A stretch of 64,000 nucleotides of DNA from Mauremys mutica (GCF_020497125.1 NC_059077.1:19104840-19168839), one strand, 5' to 3'. Positions 21,093 through 34,160 are shown, counted from the stretch's first letter. The notes: a model not told the origin generated them from the letters alone. Numbers and translations are program-made.

Positions 21093-21289
21093 AAATGATA
21101 TTACCAGCTAGGATTACTTCATCCTTCACAGAAATGCAGCCATGTCTGGGGTGAAATGCAGCAACGATTTAACAGTGCACACGTTTCATAAGATCTTTAA
21201 TGACCATAAGAGGTCACTGTAATACAGTTTATTTATACAAAAGAATTAACTGTTTAACCAGAATTAATAATGCAAATGAATATAGGACC

Positions 21290-21372
21290 AGATCCTCAGT
21301 TGGTGTAAATCCGTGTTGCTCCAAGTTAGTACAACTACATAGATGTGCACCTGCTGAGGATCTGTCCGATTG
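21290..21372. repeat. Palindromic repeat of the GATCCTCAG type
   Basis: CCAGATCCTCAGTTGGTGTA at the left and ACCTGCTGAGGATCTG at the right are inverse words around a decayed centre. Related decayed copies lie near 30445 and 31460. Confidence 0.5.
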
Positions 21373-24040
21373 ACTCTGGTTTGAAACCTCATGGAGTATC
21401 TCTGAGTTGCACTGTACATTCACATTACCTTAAAGACATATTGTGACTGGCTCAGAAAGAAATTATACAAATGCTTCTGGAACTAAGAGGTCATTTCCAC
21501 TGCTGAATTGCACTTATTAGTAAGTGTTCAGTTTAGAAAGAAAGAATTGAAAGGAACAGTGCACATAAAGAAAACACATGAAAAATCTTAATTAGAAAAA
21601 AGACTAGTTATAGATTTAATATACTTGTGCAAAGTATACTTCACAGGTTTTTGTTTTTTTTCCTTTCTGGCCAATGTTCATTTCTTAAACCTTAGGTAGT
21701 GAACACACCTAAGGAATTTTAACAACAATCTTGGATTGTAACGGGCTGCTGGTCTCTTTTGTAATTGGGACTGACAAGCCCCAGAATTCTCTCTGCAATG
21801 GAACTCCCAGGATAACTTTATTCTTTCCCTTTCAGCTGCCAAATGAAGTGGAGTTCCTGGAGTTTTGACACCTTCTAAAGACATTCCAGTGGATTCTAGC
21901 ACACCTAGGCAGATGGTGTGAAAGGGACACAGGGAAAGAAATTGTAGGCCTCTGCCAGATTTTCATGTATTCTAGGTAACATGTTGTTTGAGGGAAGAAA
22001 AAGGAGCTGATATTGTTACAGCTTGCATGCTGTGCCAAACCACCAATATCCTGCCAAAGATAACAAGTCTTTAAGATGTCTATTAAAAACTCCAGATAGT
22101 ATGTGATGCAAAAGAACTAGACCTATTTGGGATTATAGAGCAATGATTTAATGCTTATGTAAAATATGCAGTTTTATTTTCTTGGAACTGCACATGGCCT
22201 CAAAATGACATTGCAACTTCTTTTCATTGTGAAGTATGCTAGATGTCTCCACTCTTCATGCTGCCTGGGGCTAGAGCTGGCCTCTTCCACTGCTGAAAGC
22301 TAGAGCCAAGAGGACTGGCAAAGAAAAGAATTAACATCCGTAAAGTGATCAGATACATGTTTTTAAGACTGAAGTGAATTTGGGGCACATGTGTCTGAAG
22401 TATATTTAGCTGATGCAAAACATTTACATGCCTTCTCACACGCATACAAAAAAGACGCGTTAGAAAAAGAACAGTTCAAACACATAAATAGTCTGTGATA
22501 TCTATTAAAGCAGCCACGTTAGTGAAAGTTTAGATGTTTAAACTGGGCCAAATTCAGTAATGTTGCATTGGCCAGGGATTAAGTCTGTTGTATAGTATTC
22601 TAGCTATGCACAGATGTCAGTGTAACTACTATTCTGTACTCAGAAGTTCAGTCCCATTCACCTACACAGCAGCATATATAGATATTGGACAGCTTAAAAG
22701 ATGCAAGGGGTGAGGGCTGCTGAAAGTGGGAATGGCTGGCTGCCAGTGCATGTGATCTGAGAGCCACTAGTCAGCTGTTCACCTTTCTCTGCTGCCACCT
22801 GGCCAGAGCAAACTACAACCATTGACACTAATGGCGTAGAGTGCATTGTCTGTGAGTAAGGGAGGCCAGCAGCTAAGTCCTCCCTCATGTAGGTAGCCCT
22901 GAGATGCTGCCAGTCCTGGGCCAACCTGCATGACTAAGGGTGACAACTATCATGGCCTCAAGAAGTGTGGCATTGGACACAGGGCATTAGTGCACTAGAG
23001 GAATAACCCTAGCACCCTAGCCCTATATCTGTGGATAGTCCTTAATGGTTGTGCTCGTTGGACACTGCTGTCATTTACCAGAGTAAATTCATGCCCATGG
23101 ATGTTGGAATGGTCAGACATCCTGCCATGCAACACTTGTGGAAGCAAGCTATGCTCCCGGTGGATGGTGCACTTATGATGGGATGCCAGGAACATCTTCA
23201 GAAGCACCCCTTCACTCATGATTCAAACCAAGCACTAGATCTGCATACTGCCTGGTACTAAAGATCAGTGCCTGGAGTACTCGATAAAGACCAGATCATT
23301 CCACTGTTGGTACCAAGATGATACTTAATTGGGAGTAAAAAAACATCTAGACTCTACACCTAATACTGACACACACAGACACACACACCCTTGTCTGTAC
23401 CAGTGCAGTCAGAGGATTTTTTTCAGTGAATGGAGCATGGACATAGCTCTGCCCCCTTGTGCTCAGTGTAGAATAGAATTTACTCCACTCAGTGCCAGCC
23501 AGATATGTAGGAGCAGAGGGCCTGATATTCTACCCCCTTAGCACCTTGCAGTCATTTAAACCTCTGAAAAGTGGATGTAAAATTAACTTAATGCAATACA
23601 AAACATAATCAAGACCAAACAGAGAGGTTATAATGTTAAGGATATACACTCTGCAGTTCAACCAAGATCTATGTACATTCATAACTTATTGAAAATCAAG
23701 ATTTACTCTTTGTTTTGTTTCTTCCACAAAAGAGTGAGAAGATGACCGAGAAGAATTTTCCTGTATTTTGAACGTAACTGTCTCTGTAATATAGAATCTA
23801 TTAAATTGATCTTTCTGTACGGTATTTAGGCTAACAAGATCTGTCCAGAACCACAAAAAGAATAATATTACATTGCTTAGCACTGTCAGCACAATACTTC
23901 ACACTGTGACCCAAGGACTTCTTTGATGTCAACTGGCAAAGGGTACAGGGGTGCATAAGAATTACAGGAATCCAGTAGGTCTGGTATTTACCTACTAGTT
24001 CACCAAAGAGTGCCATGTAAGGCCTCTACTGAAAGCCTGT
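21373..24040. other. Intergenic, no gene recognised
   Basis: AT-rich, no convincing exon. Frames between 21678 and 23892 are short and lack domains. A short CA-rich run lies near 23370-23390. Confidence 0.5.
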
Positions 24041-24060
24041 GTCACACTGGTCCTGGATAA

Positions 24061-24110
24061 TATGTAAGGAGATTAGATAAAATATGTAAGGAGATTAGAT
24101 AGATAGTTAT
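24061..24110 (+). repeat. Tandem duplication, about 22 bp twice
   Basis: AATATGTAAGGAGATTAGAT occurs twice in succession. A 12-bp tandem duplication, CATACCTTAAGA, follows at 24168-24192. Confidence 0.9.
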
Positions 24111-24249
24111 AGATATGAAATTATGTTTTTAAAGCCTTGAAGTTAAAGGCAGATCACCCAAATCTGCATACCTTAAGACATACCTTAAGACAGGTTACAC
24201 CAGGCAAGAGGTAGGACACACTTATCTCCCTGGCTGATCATTGTGTATT

Positions 24250-24960
24250 GTATGTCCTACAGTGGAAGACATACTGAGTCAAATCCTAATTAAGAGGTTC
24301 TAAGAGGGTTTGGGGAGTTCAGGGAAATAAATTAACAGGAAGATGTGACCGGGTGGGGGAATGACTGGTCTAATATATTGAGAGTTGCAGAGAGATACCC
24401 TGACATCCCTCATCTGGGGAGACAAGCTGCCAGTGGACTTAGTCCTATGAAAGGAGGGTCTCAGCAGAACCTTACTAGACAAGAGGGCATCTTGTTAGTT
24501 AAGTTTAGGCCCTAGAATGCATGTTGTGATTTTATTTTATATGTAACCCTTTGTTTCCAATATTTCTCCTTGCTATCATTTGAATGGCTGTGCCTTGTTA
24601 GATAAACTTATACTTGTTTTCTTTATAAATGAATGTATATGCTGTAGGTTGAGGAACTGTGTCTATGGTGTAACTGATAAGTTGTGGTGTACTGTTCCTT
24701 TGGAACCAGAGGATCTGGAAAGTGAGTGTCCATTGGGTCAAAAGCTGGGCACTCCAGGGGGACACCAGGAAGTCTCAGCAGTTGAGCATGCCAATTGCTT
24801 ACCTGCAGAGGAACAGCACAGCTGAAGAAGGAATGCTTGTGTTTCTTGTGGCTGGTGGAGTCAGTGACAGATGAGACTTCTCCATGCTAAGAAAAGGTGC
24901 TAGTGAGGTGCCTCACAACCCTGGATACCCCCCCAGGAAATGTCATACACATCCTTCAAC
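24250..24960 (+). repeat. Possible old LTR fragment
   Basis: The layout recalls the 3' half of a vertebrate LTR: a T-rich stretch with ATAAA-like signals (about 24525-24640) followed by a GC-richer block and no coding capacity. Neither LTR end nor a target duplication could be placed, so this is a weak call. Confidence 0.3.
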
Positions 24961-26563
24961 ATATTTGGTCTTGTACTGATTGTAATGTTAGTGCTTCTTT
25001 TCCGTCTTGGCTTAGTGGTCAGATCCACTACCCAGAGGTCAATGGAAGACTTCCTATTGATTTCAGTTGGCATTGGATTAGGCTCCAGGTTCCATATAAG
25101 CTAATAGAGCCTAGTGGAAGCATATATAGGACAGTGTGTGTTCACATTTTCAAGTCCTTCAACAATAATGTTAGAAAGATCAATCATTTCTTAATATTGC
25201 CTGGAATGTAACAGGACAAGAATAGGGATGTTATAAATTAGAACTCACTGCTCAAATATATGGGATCTCTTTAGGGCATACATTTACCCGTGTATTTCTT
25301 GATATAATGTAGTGCCTGATATTGAATAATGCAGTTCAGCACAAGGCACCACTAAAATGCCAAAGACAAATACATAATAAACAAAACCACAAAGTTTATC
25401 CATTGGTGTTCAACAGTGCATTAGGAGTAATGATACAGTCTACTTCCTGTTACAACCAGGCTTTACTCTGAGATAAAATGGCCTGAAAAATTAAGAGCTT
25501 TGGAACTCAAAATAGCTTTTACTGGCATCTTGCAGGATTATTGTATCCCTCTCCCCTTGTATGTTGCATGTCTTCATAATCTGTGAATTCATCAGTACGG
25601 GAACTGTGTCTTCCTGTGTATTTGGACAGTACCTTGGGTGTTGTAGTTGCTATCAGAATATAAATAGATAAATTAGTACTATTTATTATTAATAATAATG
25701 TATTTGGATGCAGCAGCAGTGTGTACACTCGGAATACTTGGATTATGTTAGGTCATAATAAATAACATGGAAACTTTCATCTGTGGCACCAGTTCAAATC
25801 AGGCCCAGTATAGCAGTGGCCAAATTGTTACCATCTGTTCAGTGGCCTTTGTGAAATAATCCATAGTCTCCATTCAAATCCTAGAGGTCAGATGTTCACA
25901 TCACAAAACTTGCCACCACAATTGGCACAAACTGGCACAAACAATTGGTGGCTGTCTTAACAGAACGGCCAAGGCCCGAATGGAGATGTAAACTGAACTG
26001 CACTCTCACTTATATGATTAAAGCACATTGGCAGGACAACAAGCGCTGATGATGCCCATTCCATGCCTGTGGATGAAAGCACTTTGGCCTCCGGGGCTCT
26101 CAGTGCTAGACTTTTCATCAATAAAGTCACTTAGATTAGCTTTGAAGACTGCATAATAGCAAAAGGGTATCGCACAGGTGGGAATGGATATGTGACAGAT
26201 AGCACATTGTAAAGGGAAAACAAAGATTAATAGCAAATAAAACAAAAATCACTAAACAATCTAATTTATAAGCTGCTACAGTAGAAGTGCTATATACCGT
26301 AGCTGTTCAGTTAAAAAAACTGAATCTGTTTATAGTAAATCACCCATAACCCCCCACCCTCTCTCTTTCTACCAATTCTCATACCCAGTTGATACTATTG
26401 GGACATTTGCATTCAGAGCCAAGAGACAATTGAATCCTTATTTCTGATGGAGGCAAATCCTGGATATATCATATAATAATGAATAATTCCATGTGCATGG
26501 TATAAATGGATCCATTTCAGTGCTATGAAATACATTAAAATCATATCAGCTATTTTAGTGTTT
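24961..26563. other. Intergenic, no gene recognised
   Basis: A decayed palindromic repeat lies near 25017-25095 (centre ATTGATTTCAGTTGGCATTG). Otherwise nothing recognisable. Confidence 0.5.
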
Positions 26564-26571
26564 CTGATTAA

Positions 26572-26816
26572 TAGAACAGGTAGAACATATCCCATCGAAC
26601 ATTTTTGATGGAAAATTGTTCTTTCAACAAAAAGGTCAATTTTTGCTGCAATGTTCTGGATTTTGGCTGAAATTTTTTGGTTTTCTCTTGCTGAAAACAA
26701 GAGAAATTGGGATTTTCTGGTTTTTTATGAAAACCAGAAAAATTCTGACAAAATCAAAAACATTTTCTTTTGTGTCTAAATTTTTTTGCAAGGGGGGGGA
26801 ATCGCAACCAACTCTA
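26572..26816. mobile_element. AT-rich palindromic hAT-like MITE, 245 bp
   Basis: Ends TAGAACAGGTAGAAC and the inverse of TAGAGTTGGTTGCGA are related terminal repeats. Flanking 8-mers CTGATTAA (26564-26571) and CTGGTGAA (26817-26824) match at 6 of 8 positions. The interior is full of inverted AAAATTT-rich words (GGTTTTCTCTTG / CAAGAGAAATTG). Confidence 0.55.
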
Positions 26817-26824
26817 CTGGTGAA

Positions 26825-27636
26825 AAATCAGGAAAGCAAAAGGTGGTAGACAAACAATTGAAAAATGAAAGAAAAAATGAAGTGAAAATAAAAAGTGAAA
26901 GGAAATCCCTATTCTGAAGGCAGCTTTGCAAGTTTCCTAACTCAACTTAGCTACTTGGGTGATGAATTTGGTATAATATATATAATCAAACAGGGAGATA
27001 GAACTCTCTTCTTATGAACACTGGGCTGAATCCACAGTATGGCCTAACTCCACTCATCACACCTGGGAAGCAGATAGGCAAAAGTGCAATATGCCACCCA
27101 TCCCAGTCCTGGGACCAGCCATTCTCTGGTTCCTCTCACTGCAACATGGAGCAGTCTCAAGGTTGTCCTAACTTATGCTAACTGATAACAGCTTCTGAAG
27201 GGCTGTAGTATCAGCCAGGGATGCTGGAGTTCAGCAGTGCTCTGTCCATGCCCCCAACTTAGGCCAGGAAGGGGGACGTAGCACAGAGCTCCCAAACTGA
27301 ATATTCCCCTATGTCAGGTGCATCCCCAATTAGCCAGTTAAACCAGTTTCCTAGAGCAGCACAAAGTAGATGGAATACAGGCCAAGATAAGGCATGTGCT
27401 CTGTTTAACTACCCCAACTACAAAACATTTCAAAACATGATTAATAAAATAGTAACTGGGCTGCAGTAATAGAGTCTTTCGTAAGTGGAACTATAACAAT
27501 TCCATTTGCTAACCATTATTCTTAGTTTAATAGTTGTGGGACTTTTATTAGATTATAATCACCACAAACAGACTCGGTGCTGCACAAAATAGAGTTGCTG
27601 CCTTCAGTAATTTACAATCTAGAAGTTAGACAACAG
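26825..27636. other. Intergenic, no gene recognised
   Basis: Anonymous sequence. The stretch about 27540-27625 may be a remnant of the L3/CR1-like repeat (TCGGTGCTGCACAAAATAG). Confidence 0.4.
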
Positions 27637-27935
27637 GGTATGTCTACACTGAAGCTTCCCATCTCAAGTAGACAGACATGCGCTAACTGTGCTTGAACTA
27701 GCATGCAAAAAATAGCAGTGTAGCCGGAGACAGCATGGGCAACACCTCTGGCTAGCCACCTGAATGCAAACCCATCCAGATCCCCCTGCATATATACCTG
27801 GTCAGGTAGCCCAAGCTGCTACCCATGCTACCCCTGACTACACAGCTATTCTTATTGCACCAGCTAGAGCAGAACGAACGATTATCCTGGGAAATATCTT
27901 GTCCCACTGAAGTGAGATGGAGGCGCATTACCATA
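27637..27935. mobile_element. Harbinger-type MITE, right end lost
   Basis: The left terminal word is GGGTATGTCTACACTGAAGC, the same class as the other Harbinger MITEs. AGCAGTGTAGCC and CAGCTAGAGC-like internal words follow. No clear right terminus was found. Confidence 0.5.
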
Positions 27936-28097
27936 ACTCTTTTCCTGGTCCACCAGTACTGGCTTCACGCTGTGTGACCCGAGCCATTGAGTCTTTCTCA
28001 GCAACTTCCTTCGCCTCGGGTAGCTAGGTGCAGCTGCTGCCCTGCTGCAACTCCAATAGCGCTGAACGTCTCTTGAATCTCTTTGAATCTCTTTTTA

Positions 28098-28895
28098 ACG
28101 GGGTGACTGGGCTACAAAATGGCAGATGAAATTCAGTGTTGATAAATGCAAAGTAAAACACATTTGAAAACATAATCCCAACTATACATATAAAATGATT
28201 GGGTCTAAATTAGCTGTTACCATTCAAGAAAGGTCTTGGAGTCATTGTGGATAGTTCTCTGAAAATATCTGCTCAATGTGCAGCAGCAGTCAAAAAAGCG
28301 AACAGAATGTTGGGAATCATTAAGAAAGGGATAGATCATAACACAGAATGAATAGGGGTATGGAACAGCTTCTGTAAGAGGAGAGATTAATAAGACTGGG
28401 ACTTTTCAGCTTGGAAAAAAGACAATTAAGGGGGGATATGATAGGGGTTTATAAAATCATGAATGATGTGGAGAAAGTAAATAAGGAAGTATTATTTACT
28501 CCTTCACATTACACAAGAACTAGAGGTCACCAAATGAAATTAATAGGCAGCAGGTTTAAAATAAACAAAAGGAAGTATTTTTCCACACAATGCACAGTCA
28601 ACCTGTGGAACTCCTTGCTAGAGGATGTTGTGAAGGCCAAGACTATAACAAAAAAGAACTAGATAAATTCATGGAGGATAGGTCCATCAGTGGCTATTAG
28701 CCAGGATGTGCAGGGAGGATGTCCCTAGCCTCTGTTTACCAGAAGCTGGGAATGGGCAACAAGGAATGGATCACTTGATGATTACCTGTTCTGTTCATTC
28801 CCTCTGGGGCACCTGGCATTGGCCACTGTCGGAAGACAGGTTACTGGGATAGATGGACCTTTGGTCTGACCCAGTATGGCCATTCTTATGTTCTT
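28098..28895 (+). pseudogene. CR1 LINE ORF2 C-terminus and intact 3' end
   Basis: The sequence runs from a region matching ORF2 (TGGCAGATGAAATTCAGTGT, then [20 protein letters not shown] and [20 protein letters not shown] in the 28411-28662 frame) through CTGTGGAACTCC to the 3' end, CTAGATGGACCTTTGGTCTG-like sequence finishing TATGGCCATTCTTATGTTCTT. Stops and frame changes are present (for example at 28350). The 5' end is truncated, as usual for CR1. Confidence 0.88.
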
Positions 28896-28904
28896 AACAA
28901 TGAA

Positions 28905-29545
28905 ACTGTTGAATCAGTTTCCAGCTTTTGCTATCTGGGTTCTATATTTACCAGCTCTTCCAATTCTCACACGGAGGTTCTCCATCAGATTGGCATCGTA
29001 GTATCTACCATCGGCCGTTTACAATGGATATGGAATCAACATCATCTTAGTATGACAACCAAGTTCAGGATTTATTCGAGCTGCATTCTTCCCATACTGT
29101 TTTACGGCTGTGAAACATGGACACTACACGACGCAGACTGGAAAAAGCTGGAGGCTTTCCACACAAAATGTCAACGTCGTATATTGGGCATAAAGTGGAA
29201 TGACTTCATCTGTAATGCAGATGTTTGTGGTCATTCGGGTCTACAGACTACTGGGGCCATTGTCCACTGGCAGCGCCTTATGCTTTTTGGACATGTTGCA
29301 AGGATGCCACAAGACGTTCCAGCGAATGCCATTCTCTGGATGGCTTGTAACATCCGGGATAAAATTCCACCAACTGAGGGATAGAGACGGCCCAGACGTA
29401 GACCCCCTACTACATGGTTTCATCAAGCCTGTTCCGATGTTGGACTCTCAGGCTGTCAAGCCTGTGCGGTTGAGCAGGAACAGACCAAATGGCAAACGAT
29501 CGCGGCAGCCGATTGTCTGGATAAGCATTGAAGAAGAAGAAGAAG
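28905..29545 (+). pseudogene. LINE ORF2 C-terminal region with (GAA)n tail
   Basis: Directly after the CR1 3' end, a second LINE piece reads on the plus strand: SFCYLGSIFTSSSNSHTEV, then the frame 29052-29384 with ILPILFYGCETWTL, AFHTKCQRRILGIKW and LFGHVARMPQDVPA. A stop at 29382-29384 and a frame change are followed by WFHQACSDVGLSG and KWQTIAAADCLD, and the piece ends in a GAA run (29529-29544). It is the same domain type as 7790-8665 but a different family, with no C-terminal zinc unit. The simple-repeat tail is what target-primed reverse transcription leaves. Confidence 0.82.
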
Positions 29546-31883
29546 CTGGAGCAGAGCAAGAGGGGTGTCTGCCTACCCAAGCTGGGAAGCATGCTCCCAG
29601 CTGCACTGCAGATGAACCCACAGTGGGAGATGCAGAGTGGAGAACTACTGGGTTTTTTTATTTTCTCTTTACACTTTATAGCTAGTAGCATCTCTCTTCT
29701 TGTGGGCATCAAATCCTTAAAAATTCACTTTTTCCTTGAGTGATGAAAGGTTTTATCTATCCATTTTGGCTCCTATACAATGCCCCTCAACACACTTAAA
29801 TGCACCCTGTTTCCTAGAACTTTTGACTTATGGATCTTAAACTTCCCAAGTGGCAGGGTCACTCTATTAGTAGGTGAATATCTATAGCATGAAATAGCAA
29901 GAATTAAAAAATGTGAGAAGGAACAAATGAATATTCCATGAAAGTTAGCTTTAGAAAAAAAAAGTCATTTTTTCACTGAATGACACACTTATGACACACT
30001 TTTATCATCTAAGAATGCAGAGTGGAGACACAGTGGTCTTGGTGAGTAAAATATATGTTACAAAGGTCAGAAGAAAATCACCAAGCAAATTTTATTGTCT
30101 GTTTTTCATCAAGATGCTGAAAGTTGAACATTTCACCCAGTGTTAATAATACAGTATTAGTTACACATGACTGCTTTTCTGGAGCTAAACCAACATGACT
30201 CCTGCTCATTCACTCCTAAATTTCTCTAGCGGCCAGCTATTTAAGAAAACAAAAGCCTTCATAATTTGTAATATTGGTCAGTGCTTAGCTATGGGAGTTT
30301 TAACACACACCACAGGAACATTGCCTATTATAATGAAAAACATTGGAAAATTCACATATTTACAAACAACAATTTTATATCTTTTAAACTGCTTGAAAAA
30401 TAGGCAGCTTCCTAGTGTTGGGATGATATCGTGACATGATTGTGGTCCTCAGATGGTGTAAGTTGACGTAGCTCCATTGGATCTGAACGATTAATTTTGA
30501 TACATTGTGGGTTCCCAGGCTAAGGTGTCACCCCTGAAAAATCTCCAGGAAAAAAAAAAGACTCTTGCACAATAATCTCCTGTGAAGGTGAATGGAAGTC
30601 AAAGGCACGCAGCAACTCCCAAGGGACCATCATCATTTTGCAGGATCAGCCGTCTAGCTTTTCTTGGAAATTTTTCCAAGGTGACACCTTGGATTGCAAA
30701 TCCATTCTTTGAAAAAATTATTATTTCATTATTATTCTATCAATGGGAACTGAGAGCACTCAGCACCTTTCAGTCCTGGATCTTAAGTATTTCCCAGATT
30801 TACCATTTGACTACACCAGTTTTATGCCGCTGTAACAGAGTAGAGACTAAGGCCCAAGCTTAATTACAGTATTAATTGATCGCATTCCACTCCTGGAAGA
30901 AATTAGCTTTAAGTTAAAGGTCAACTCTCTTTAATATATACAGACATCTTATTTTTATTAGCACCAATGAATGCTGTGACTACTGTGCAATGAAGGGAAA
31001 AGAGACCCTGAGAAATGGGATAAATATTTGGGATATAAAATATTTTGAAGGGATTACAAAAATTTCCACATTAAGTTAATGTTGCAATTGCACTCAAAAG
31101 TCAGGAAATGCCAAAGTTTTTTCCGGTGACAGCGGTGGGAGTTGAAGTATTGTGTAATGTTCCCAAATCTTCTGACTTGAACTCATCCAGCACAGTTGTG
31201 ATCAGCTGTGAAAGCCAGGAACTTTTACATGTTTGGACATTCTTTTCTCTGTGACTTGACTTAAACTGTTGATGGATACAAATTTAAAGTTTTTGGCTTT
31301 ATTTATTTATTTGGCATGTGTCTTTTATAGGTGTATATTTGATTAAACAATTTGTAACAAACATATATGAAGAACAAGGCATTGGAAAATTAAGCTTTCT
31401 CCAGTCATTCGTGTTCAGAATATGATCTCCCCGTGTCAATTTGTTGTGAGGACAGGGATTCATGGGTCATATGCTCTGCTGGTGTAAATCAGCATGGTGC
31501 AATTGAAAGACATAGAGGCATGCGGGATTTACACAAGATGAGAATCTGATACCATTTGTCTTTTCTTTCTTTTTATTTATTTGTTTCCATGTCAGATTTC
31601 AAAGTAAAAACAAACAAGGCTGGGAGGCAGAAAACTTGATAGTATCTACAATAAACTAAGGAGACCATTTTTATTATGTTTTTGTCAGGAAACACATGGC
31701 ACAATAGAGTGTTTATGACCTAGATTAGATATCTTCTAAATATTATCTACTAAATTGGTGAATATGCACCCAACAAAGCAGCCCTTTTGTGAGAAGTCCC
31801 ACTGAAGTAAATGACCCTTTCTAAGGATGACTACTTTACGCTGAAATCAATGGGAGTTTAGCACTGACTTCAGTGGAAACAGG
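29546..31883. other. Intergenic, no gene recognised
   Basis: AT-rich. Decayed palindromic repeats lie near 30445-30490, 31460-31560 and 31772-31880. A 12-bp tandem duplication (ATGACACACTT) lies near 29981-30003. No exon recognised. Confidence 0.5.
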
Positions 31884-31891
31884 ACCAAGAC

Positions 31892-32447
31892 TAGAACTGG
31901 ATGGAAAACAAAAATTCCATTTCACAAACTATGTTGAGGTTTGGACATTTTGTCTTGTTTCATATTGTGATGAGCAGGAGACCTTTCAGAATTTTTTGGA
32001 AAAAAACAGAGGAAGTGATACACCCCAGAATATTCAATAGCCCCGTGGTTTGGGCATTCACTGGGAATATAGGAGACCCAGGTTTGAGTCCCAGCTCTGA
32101 ATCAGATAAAGCAGGGACTTCATAGATTATAAAGGGACTGCTGTAATCATCTAGTCTGGCCTCCTGCCTAACACAAGCCATAGGACTTCCCTTAATTTAT
32201 TCCTGTTTGAACTAGAACTTCTCTCTTAGAAAAACATCCAATCTTGATTTAACGGTAGGTCCATCCCAAGTGAGTGCCCTAACCAGTGGGCTACTGGCTA
32301 CCAGAAATTCCACCCTGGACCTGAAAATCCTTTCCTGACAAAAGTTTTGTCAAAACTATTAACATTTCTGAAACAAAGTTTCAGGATCAACACATCAGTA
32401 TTTTCCAACAAAAATCCTTTTCATCAAAAAATTCCCAACCAGAGCTA
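31892..32447. mobile_element. Large palindromic hAT-like MITE carrying a CR1 insertion
   Basis: Ends TAGAACTGGATGG and CCAACCAGAGCTA are inverted repeats. Flanking 8-mers ACCAAGAC (31884-31891) and AGCAAGTC (32448-32455) match at 6 of 8. The inner part is a second palindrome: GTGGTTTGGGCATTCACTGG at about 32047 against GTGAGTGCCCTAACCAGTGG at about 32271. The spacer of that palindrome is occupied by an inverted CR1 3' end (32119-32270). Confidence 0.65.
32119..32270 (-). repeat. CR1 3' end, inverted, inside the palindromic MITE
   Basis: On the plus strand, TCATAGATTATAAAGGGACT, TAATCATCTAGTCTGGCCTC, GCCATAGGACTTCCC and AAAAACATCCAATCTTGATT follow the inverse of turtle CR1 3' sequence in order. 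Confidence 0.75.
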
Positions 32448-32768
32448 AGCAAGTCCTTTTTTACTAGCTGGTAGTTTGATTTTGCTGGAAAAAAAAATAC
32501 ATATGTTCAAGGATTGCTAGTTCCCTGTTCTTTACAACAATTGTGCTGTTAGGTTGTAAAGTTTCTTCCTTTTTAAACATTGCTTTTAGGGTCTGTATTT
32601 TAGTTCTAATTCCAAAGGGAACTATCCATTTTCACATGGACCATATCAGTGTAAGTGACATGTTGGCAGAATTTACATCAACAGAGACTGAAGTAGGAAA
32701 CTCCAGTATGAGCACTGAGAAGTGACCCATAAAGTCAACAACTGGAATTGAGATAGATCCTTATTAAG

Positions 32769-32880
32769 TCCCCAATCCTGAAGCACTTACGCAGGTGTGT
32801 AGTCCCATTGAAGCTAATGGGACTACTCACGTGCTTAAAATTAAGCCCATGCTTAAGTGCTTTGCTGGATCAGGACCTAA
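32769..32880. repeat. Short palindromic dispersed repeat, best copy
   Basis: The centre AGTCCCATTGAAGCTAATGG GACT is a near-perfect palindrome. The outer words CCAATCCTGAAGCACTTACG and GTGCTTTGCTGGATCAGG are imperfect inverses. No coding capacity. Confidence 0.7.
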
Positions 32881-33166
32881 AGCAATAACAATAATCACAG
32901 GCCACAATAATTAGAGTCCTTAGGACCTTTGGAAGTGCCAGAAGTTTTTCCCCTAGCAGTAGGGGAGCGCCCCAGTGACACATGGAGTGGCACCTTCATG
33001 GTGTGGTATAAGGGGCGCTGCGTGCTCCCCTCACCCTCAGTTCCTTCTTGCCAGACAACTCCGACAGAGGGGAAGGAGGGAGGGATGTGGAATAGACATG
33101 AGCAACACATCTCGAAGAACACCAGTTATGGAAAAGGTAACTGTCTTTTCTTCTTCGAGTGATTGC

Positions 33167-34160
33167 TCATGTGTATTCCACAGTAGGTGATTCCAAGCTA
33201 CATCTGTTGGAGGTGGGTAGGAGTTCACAAACTCTCAGGACAGATAACAGCCCTTCTGAACCCGGCGTCCTCCCTGGTCTGAGAGATAATCGCATAATGC
33301 GAGGTGAACGTGTGAACTTAAGACCATGTGGCAGCCCTACAAATGTCCTGAATGAGAACATGGGAAAAGGCAGCCGACGAGGCCTGTGCCCGAGTCGAGT
33401 GCACCCTCACAATTGGCAGTGGAGGGATTTCTGTCAGGTCATAACAGGTACAGATGCATGAGGTGGTCCAGTTGGAGAGCCTCTGAGTGGAAATCAGCCA
33501 ACCTTTCATGCGCTCAGCCGAGGTGATGAACAGTTGCGAGGACTTTCTGAAAGGCTTAGTCCGCTCCAGGTAGAAAGCCAGATCCCATCTCACATCCAGC
33601 GTGTGGAGGCAGCGCTCCTCACTGGACACATGGGGATTGGAACAGAGGACCGGCTGAAAAATGTCCTGACCCATGTGAAAGGTGGAGACCACCTTCGGGA
33701 GGAACAAGGGGTGTGGGCAGAGCTGGACCTTATCTTTATGAAACACCGTGTACAGGGGTGCAGAGGTCAGGGCCCTGAGTTCCAAGACCGGCTAGCCGAC
33801 GTGATCACAACCAGGAAGACCAGCTTCCACGAGAGGTGTGACCAGGAGCACGTGGCTAGTGGCTCAAACGGGGGCCCTGTGAGAGGGCCAACACCAGGTT
33901 TAGGTCCCATTGCGGAACAGGGGGCCTAACATACAGGAAGAGGCAATCCAACCCCTTAAGGAATCATAGCATGGAAGAATACCATGTAGCCCTGCACCGG
34001 CAGATGGGTGCACCTTGACTGACGAGGGCATCAGGCCCTGGGCTCTAAGGTGAAGGAAGTAGTCCAGAATAAGATGGGTCAGGGCGGCCACTGGGGAAAT
34101 GCCCTACTCGTCCACCCATCTGGAAAACTGAGACCACTTTGCCAAGTAGGCTCGGCACAT
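33167..34160 (-). pseudogene. DIRS tyrosine recombinase, broken
   Basis: The N-terminal core-binding part begins CRAYLAKWSQFSRWVDE near 34155 and continues in a new frame with LTHLILDYFLHLRAQGLMPS (34085 onward). The catalytic part lies in the frame 33785-33318: LELRALTSAPLYTVFHKDKV-like start, RWDLAFYLERTKPFRKS, then the HSTR box (about 33401-33390), which is the HxxR motif of tyrosine recombinases, and IQDICRAATWS. The segment with the nucleophilic tyrosine should follow at about 33320-33280, in another frame, and is not clear. DIRS elements use this enzyme, not an integrase, to insert their circular DNA. Confidence 0.85.
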
